A DNA stretch of 7,663 nucleotides from an uncultured Collinsella sp. (GTDB lineage: Bacteria > Actinomycetota > Coriobacteriia > Coriobacteriales > Coriobacteriaceae). The DNA is taken from assembly GCA_937950415.1 (NCBI GenBank), contig CALFDL010000039.1:1-7663 (forward strand), written 5' to 3'. A program made the translations under genes and the position numbers. This document shows positions 5,609 through 7,663 of this stretch, one piece after another. Numbering within the stretch: position 1 is the first letter of the stretch; each line of letters opens with the position of its first letter. The notes under the pieces were generated by a model that worked only from the letters and a program-made list of their open reading frames with translations, did not search any database and had not been told where the DNA came from.

Positions 5609-6220
5609 ATGGGCATGGACGAGCTCATCGACCTCTTTGCCGAGGGCGATGAGCTCGTCTCCAATACCGCTTTTGAGGATTTGGATCTTGCCTACGACGT
5701 GGCGAACGGCGCGACCTTCGATGGCGTTGTGTTCCGATCTTGCGAGTTCGATAGCGTTGACTGGAGCGGCTCGACGTTTCGCGACGTGGTGTTTCGCGGT
5801 TGCCGCTTTATCCGCTGCAACATGGAAGGCTGCTGGCTCAGCCGCTGCGACTTCGTTGACTGCTCGGCACCGGGACTCAACTTGCTCAAGGCGCGCCTGT
5901 CGAGCGTGTCGTTTGGATCGTGCGATTTGAGCTATGCGAACCTTTCGGAGGGACGCATTGGCCCTATGACAGCATGCGATACACGTCTGAGAGAGGCTGC
6001 GTTTCAGGGTGCCAAGCTGGGTCAGATACGCCTGGATGGCTGTGACCTGACGCGTGTTGATGTGTTCAAGACGTCGCTTTCCGGCGTTGATGTGTCGCGC
6101 TGTACATTTGCAGCGCCCGTTGTTTCGGGCGATTACCATGAGTTGCGTGGCTTGACGGTCAATGCCGAGCAGGCGCTGGCACTCTCGGGTTTGTTGGGAA
6201 TTCAACTCGCCGACGAATAG
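5609..6220 (+). CDS. Pentapeptide-repeat protein
   Basis: A 203-aa protein built of five-residue repeats with a central Leu/Phe and a preceding small residue or Cys: ATFDG, VVFRS, CEFDS, STFRD, VVFRG, CRFIR, CDFVD, CDLSY, ANLSE, AAFQG, AKLGQ, CDLTR, TSLSG and CTFAA, spanning about residues 35-169. Such repeats fold as a right-handed square beta-helix. Members include DNA-mimicking gyrase protectors (Qnr, MfpA, McbG) and many of unknown function; length (about 200 aa) and cytoplasmic character fit that group but nothing here proves gyrase binding. The C-terminal cap, LRGLTVNAEQALALSGLLGIQL (residues 179-200), is a common ending in this group. Start is uncertain: the ATG at 5609 and another at 5615 both lack a clear ribosome site; the frame is open back to 5489, but it overlaps the SGNH gene and the hairpin there. 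The gene ends before a long hairpin. Confidence 0.85.
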   Translation: MGMDELIDLFAEGDELVSNTAFEDLDLAYDVANGATFDGVVFRSCEFDSVDWSGSTFRDVVFRGCRFIRCNMEGCWLSRCDFVDCSAPGLNLLKARLSSVSFGSCDLSYANLSEGRIGPMTACDTRLREAAFQGAKLGQIRLDGCDLTRVDVFKTSLSGVDVSRCTFAAPVVSGDYHELRGLTVNAEQALALSGLLGIQLADE

Positions 6221-6256
6221 GCGCTCTGGTCCTTTGCTCGACCGCTATCTAAAATC

Positions 6257-6323
6257 AAACCGTCGCAACATTTAATGATTTTTCGCGTTTGCACGATTTT
6301 CATCGAATGTTGCGACGGTTTTT
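6257..6323. terminator. Long convergent hairpin between the pentapeptide gene and thiD
   Basis: Bases 6257-6272 (AAACCGTCGCAACATT) pair perfectly over 16 bp with 6306-6321 around a 33-nt loop; T-runs flank it on the plus side (6319-6323, five T) and the mirror AAAA at 6251-6254 gives a T-run on the minus strand. It probably terminates both convergent transcripts. The loop is long for an intrinsic terminator and has its own weak pairing (ATGA 6275-6278 with TCAT 6300-6303). Confidence 0.75.
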
Positions 6324-6331
6324 GGTGCAAG

Positions 6332-6358
6332 GTAGCCTGTCTCTTTTTGGCAGGTTAC
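6332..6358 (-). terminator. Short hairpin just after thiD
   Basis: GTAGCCTG (6332-6339) pairs with CAGGTTAC (6351-6358), 8 bp with one G-T wobble, 11-nt loop. It begins 8 nt after the thiD stop. On the thiD (minus) strand no T-run follows, so it is more likely an RNA 3'-end stabiliser or chance than a terminator; the long hairpin next to it would do the terminating. Confidence 0.35.
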
Positions 6359-6365
6359 TGGCTAT

Positions 6366-7196
6366 TTAGTACTGCCACATGTGGTTGACAGGGCCGGAGC
6401 CTTTGCCCATGTTCAGGCCGGCGGCCAGAGCGCCTGTCAGGTATGCCTTGCCCGCATTGACGGCATCGGCAAGATCCATGCCCTGGGCCAGCGCGCAGGC
6501 GATGGCGGACGAAAGCGTGCAGCCGGTGCCGTGTGTGTTGTCGGTCTCGATGCGCTTGTGGCGGAACCACGTGGTGAGTGGATCGCCCAGATGGTTGCCC
6601 TCGTCATCGAGCGGCGCGGGTTCGGCCAATACATCGTTGGCCTCGTTGACAAGATGCCCACCCTTAACGAGGGATGCGCAACCAAAGCGGCGGGTGAGGA
6701 GCATGGCAGCATTTTGCTGTGTGCGCTCGGAGTCGACCTCGTAGTCAAGCAGGGCCATGGCCTCGGGAATATTGGGCGTGATGACGGTTGCTAGTGGGAA
6801 CAGGCGGCGGGTGAGCGCCTCGGCGGCATCTTCGGCAATCAGCCGTGCGCCCGAGGTGGCTACCATGACGGGGTCGACGACCACGTTTGTCGCGTTCCAG
6901 GCGCTCAGGCGGTCGGCGATAACCTCGATAATCTCGGCAGAGGAAACCATGCCGATCTTGACGGCGCTGGGGCGGATATCGTCAAATACGGCGTCGATCT
7001 GCGCAGCGACGATATCAGGGGAGATATTCTGCACGGCGGTGACACCGAGCGTGTTTTGTGCGGTGATGGCGGTGATGGCCGTCTCGGCATACAGGCGGTG
7101 CGCCGTGATGGTCTTGATGTCGGCCTGAATGCCGGCGCCACCGCTGGAATCGGATCCTGCGATGGATAGAACGGCAGGTACCTTACTGCGATCCAT
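6366..7196 (-). CDS. thiD: Hydroxymethylpyrimidine/phosphomethylpyrimidine kinase
   Basis: A 276-aa protein of the ribokinase-like ThiD family, which phosphorylates HMP and HMP-P to HMP-PP, the pyrimidine half of thiamine. Landmarks: AGSDSSGGAGIQADIKT at residues 13-29 (substrate and phosphate binding), MVSSAEIIEVIADRL at 83-97, VVVDPVMVATSG at 105-116, TPNIPEA at 140-146, KGGH at 178-181, and the anion-hole/catalytic DNTHGTGCTLSSAIA at 219-233 with Cys226. The end, GPVNHMWQY, is typical of the family. Length is normal for single-domain ThiD (no ThiE or TenA fusion). Start: ATG at 7194-7196, with AAGGGAG on the minus strand (7202-7208) 5 nt upstream. It lies 182 nt downstream of thiC on the same strand, so both serve the HMP branch of thiamine synthesis. 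A TATAAT box in that gap suggests an independent promoter. Confidence 0.95.
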   Translation of the reverse strand: MDRSKVPAVLSIAGSDSSGGAGIQADIKTITAHRLYAETAITAITAQNTLGVTAVQNISPDIVAAQIDAVFDDIRPSAVKIGMVSSAEIIEVIADRLSAWNATNVVVDPVMVATSGARLIAEDAAEALTRRLFPLATVITPNIPEAMALLDYEVDSERTQQNAAMLLTRRFGCASLVKGGHLVNEANDVLAEPAPLDDEGNHLGDPLTTWFRHKRIETDNTHGTGCTLSSAIACALAQGMDLADAVNAGKAYLTGALAAGLNMGKGSGPVNHMWQY

Positions 7197-7242
7197 GTTT
7201 GCTCCCTTGTTCGGTCGGAATCAAATGGGTCTTTAAGCCAGC

Positions 7243-7248
7243 ATTATA
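7243..7248 (-). promoter_or_regulatory. -10 box (TATAAT) ahead of thiD
   Basis: The minus strand reads TATAAT at 7248-7243, a perfect -10 match, about 47 nt before the thiD start. No good -35 sequence lies 16-18 nt upstream. It would allow thiD to be transcribed separately from thiC. It lies just downstream, on this strand, of a GC-rich hairpin (7254-7283). Confidence 0.45.
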
Positions 7249-7253
7249 AAGAT

Positions 7254-7283
7254 GCCCGGGCCGACTCTATGCCGAACCCGGGC
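7254..7283 (-). terminator. GC-rich hairpin in the thiC-thiD gap
   Basis: GCCCGGG (7254-7260) pairs with CCCGGGC (7277-7283), 7 bp, 16-nt loop. It follows the thiC stop by about 95 nt. The sequence after it on the minus strand (ATCTTTATA) is only weakly T-rich, so termination would be partial. It could attenuate readthrough from thiC into thiD. Confidence 0.4.
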
Positions 7284-7325
7284 GGGCGATGCAATCTCTA
7301 CGCAAGTGTAAGTAAATGTTCACAA

Positions 7326-7345
7326 GTCAACAATTGACAGGCACC
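7326..7345. repeat. GTCAA/TTGAC inverted repeat with adjoining GACAGGCACC copy
   Basis: GTCAA (7326-7330) and TTGAC (7334-7338) form a 5-bp inverted repeat around CAA. The overlapping GACAGGCACC (7336-7345) repeats exactly ten bases found at 5555-5564 in the terminator-like hairpin after the SGNH gene. Meaning unknown. Confidence 0.4.
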
Positions 7346-7378
7346 AGCTCGCCGCCAGAAGCGGCCGCGGCGACAGGG

Positions 7379-7663
7379 TTAGTCCTCCATGCCGAGGTCG
7401 ATCGTGGTGCCCTCGAAGATCTTGTTGACGGTGCGGACGGCGCACATCTTGCCACACATGGTGCAAGTGCCCTCGGTGGCGGCGGGGGACTCCTCGTAGC
7501 GCTTCTTGCCCGTAACCGGGTCGAGCGCGCACTTCCACATGGCGTCCCAGTCGAGCTTGCGGCGTGCCTGGCCCATCTTGTCGTCCATGTCGCGGGCGTG
7601 GGGTACCTTCTTGGCGATGTCGGCGGCGTGGGCGGCGATCTTGGTGGCCATGAGGCCATCGAG
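7379..7663 (-). CDS. thiC: Phosphomethylpyrimidine synthase, C-terminal fragment (partial at window edge)
   Basis: The last 94 residues of ThiC, the radical SAM enzyme that rearranges aminoimidazole ribotide into HMP-P, the first dedicated step of the pyrimidine branch. Seen: MATKIAAHAADIAKK (equivalent to the family's conserved YKIAAHAADIAKG), ARRKLDWDAMWKCALDP, and the C-terminal [4Fe-4S] cysteine cluster CTMCGKMCAVRTVNK. The full protein is typically 430-630 aa, and the remainder and its start lie beyond base 7663, so any TPP riboswitch upstream cannot be judged. The cysteine motif is C-x2-C-x3-C, one residue shorter than the C-x2-C-x4-C of E. coli and plant ThiC; I recall the same CTMCGKMCAV form in clostridial enzymes, so it is a lineage variant rather than damage. 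The stop (TAA) at 7379-7381 is followed by a 182-nt gap to thiD. Confidence 0.92.
   Translation of the reverse strand, partial: LDGLMATKIAAHAADIAKKVPHARDMDDKMGQARRKLDWDAMWKCALDPVTGKKRYEESPAATEGTCTMCGKMCAVRTVNKIFEGTTIDLGMED

Noticed and set aside
5294..6205. A 303-codon minus-strand frame across the SGNH 3' end and the pentapeptide gene
   Set aside because: It crosses two plus-strand genes and the hairpin between them, is rich in A/R/H without motifs, and has no convincing ribosome site.
2399..6220. The plus-strand genes as a defence island (PARG-like plus pentapeptide plus BI-1)
   Set aside because: Strong terminators separate most of them, spacing is ordinary, and no nuclease, reverse transcriptase, toxin or recombinase is present; shared function is not supported.
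7197..7270. TPP riboswitch in the thiC-thiD gap (the minus strand has ATAATGCTGGC, like part of a THI box)
   Set aside because: The other conserved parts, CTGAGA and CTGATCTGG, are absent, and the stretch fits a TATAAT promoter better.

Overview
The window looks like chromosomal DNA of a high-GC actinobacterium of the Coriobacteriia, most likely Collinsella or a close relative. This rests on remembered resemblance of the proteins (Pit/DUF47 pair, coriobacterial microbial-PARG-like protein, clostridial-style ThiC C-terminus), strong C/G-ending codon bias, and AAAG/AGGAGG-type ribosome binding sites. The assignment is inference; no search was possible.

Layout. Bases 1-124 (minus) hold the first 41 codons of a nitroreductase, cut by the window edge. 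Bases 125-407 have no confident gene: they carry a CCAAA-rich array, a doubtful 39-aa frame and a large inverted repeat. Bases 408-2148 (minus) are a phosphate uptake pair, transcribed as pit and then a PhoU-like DUF47 partner. A 250-base divergent intergenic region follows, with an orphan full-length Shine-Dalgarno sequence. From 2399 to 6220 five plus-strand genes follow: an unrecognised 112-aa protein, a Bax inhibitor-1/YetJ-like membrane protein, a microbial PARG-like (TIGR02452) protein, an SGNH/GDSL hydrolase and a pentapeptide-repeat protein. Intrinsic terminators or strong hairpins separate the last four, so these appear to be mostly single-gene units. A long hairpin at 6257-6323 lies between the convergent pentapeptide and thiD genes. 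Bases 6366-7663 (minus) hold thiD and the C-terminal 94 residues of ThiC; thiC is transcribed first and thiD has its own TATAAT box.

How the genes fit together. Two clear functional units are visible: low-affinity phosphate transport with its regulator-like partner, and the pyrimidine (HMP-P) branch of thiamine synthesis. The genes between are not an obvious pathway or defence island. Nothing here is clearly a new multi-gene system. The most interesting points are: a PARG-like protein whose QEE signature reads QEA and whose domain is interrupted by an acidic low-complexity segment; the large inverted repeat plus CCAAA array at the left end; the orphan Shine-Dalgarno with a three-codon frame in the pit leader; and small recurring hairpin or GACAGGCACC motifs between genes.
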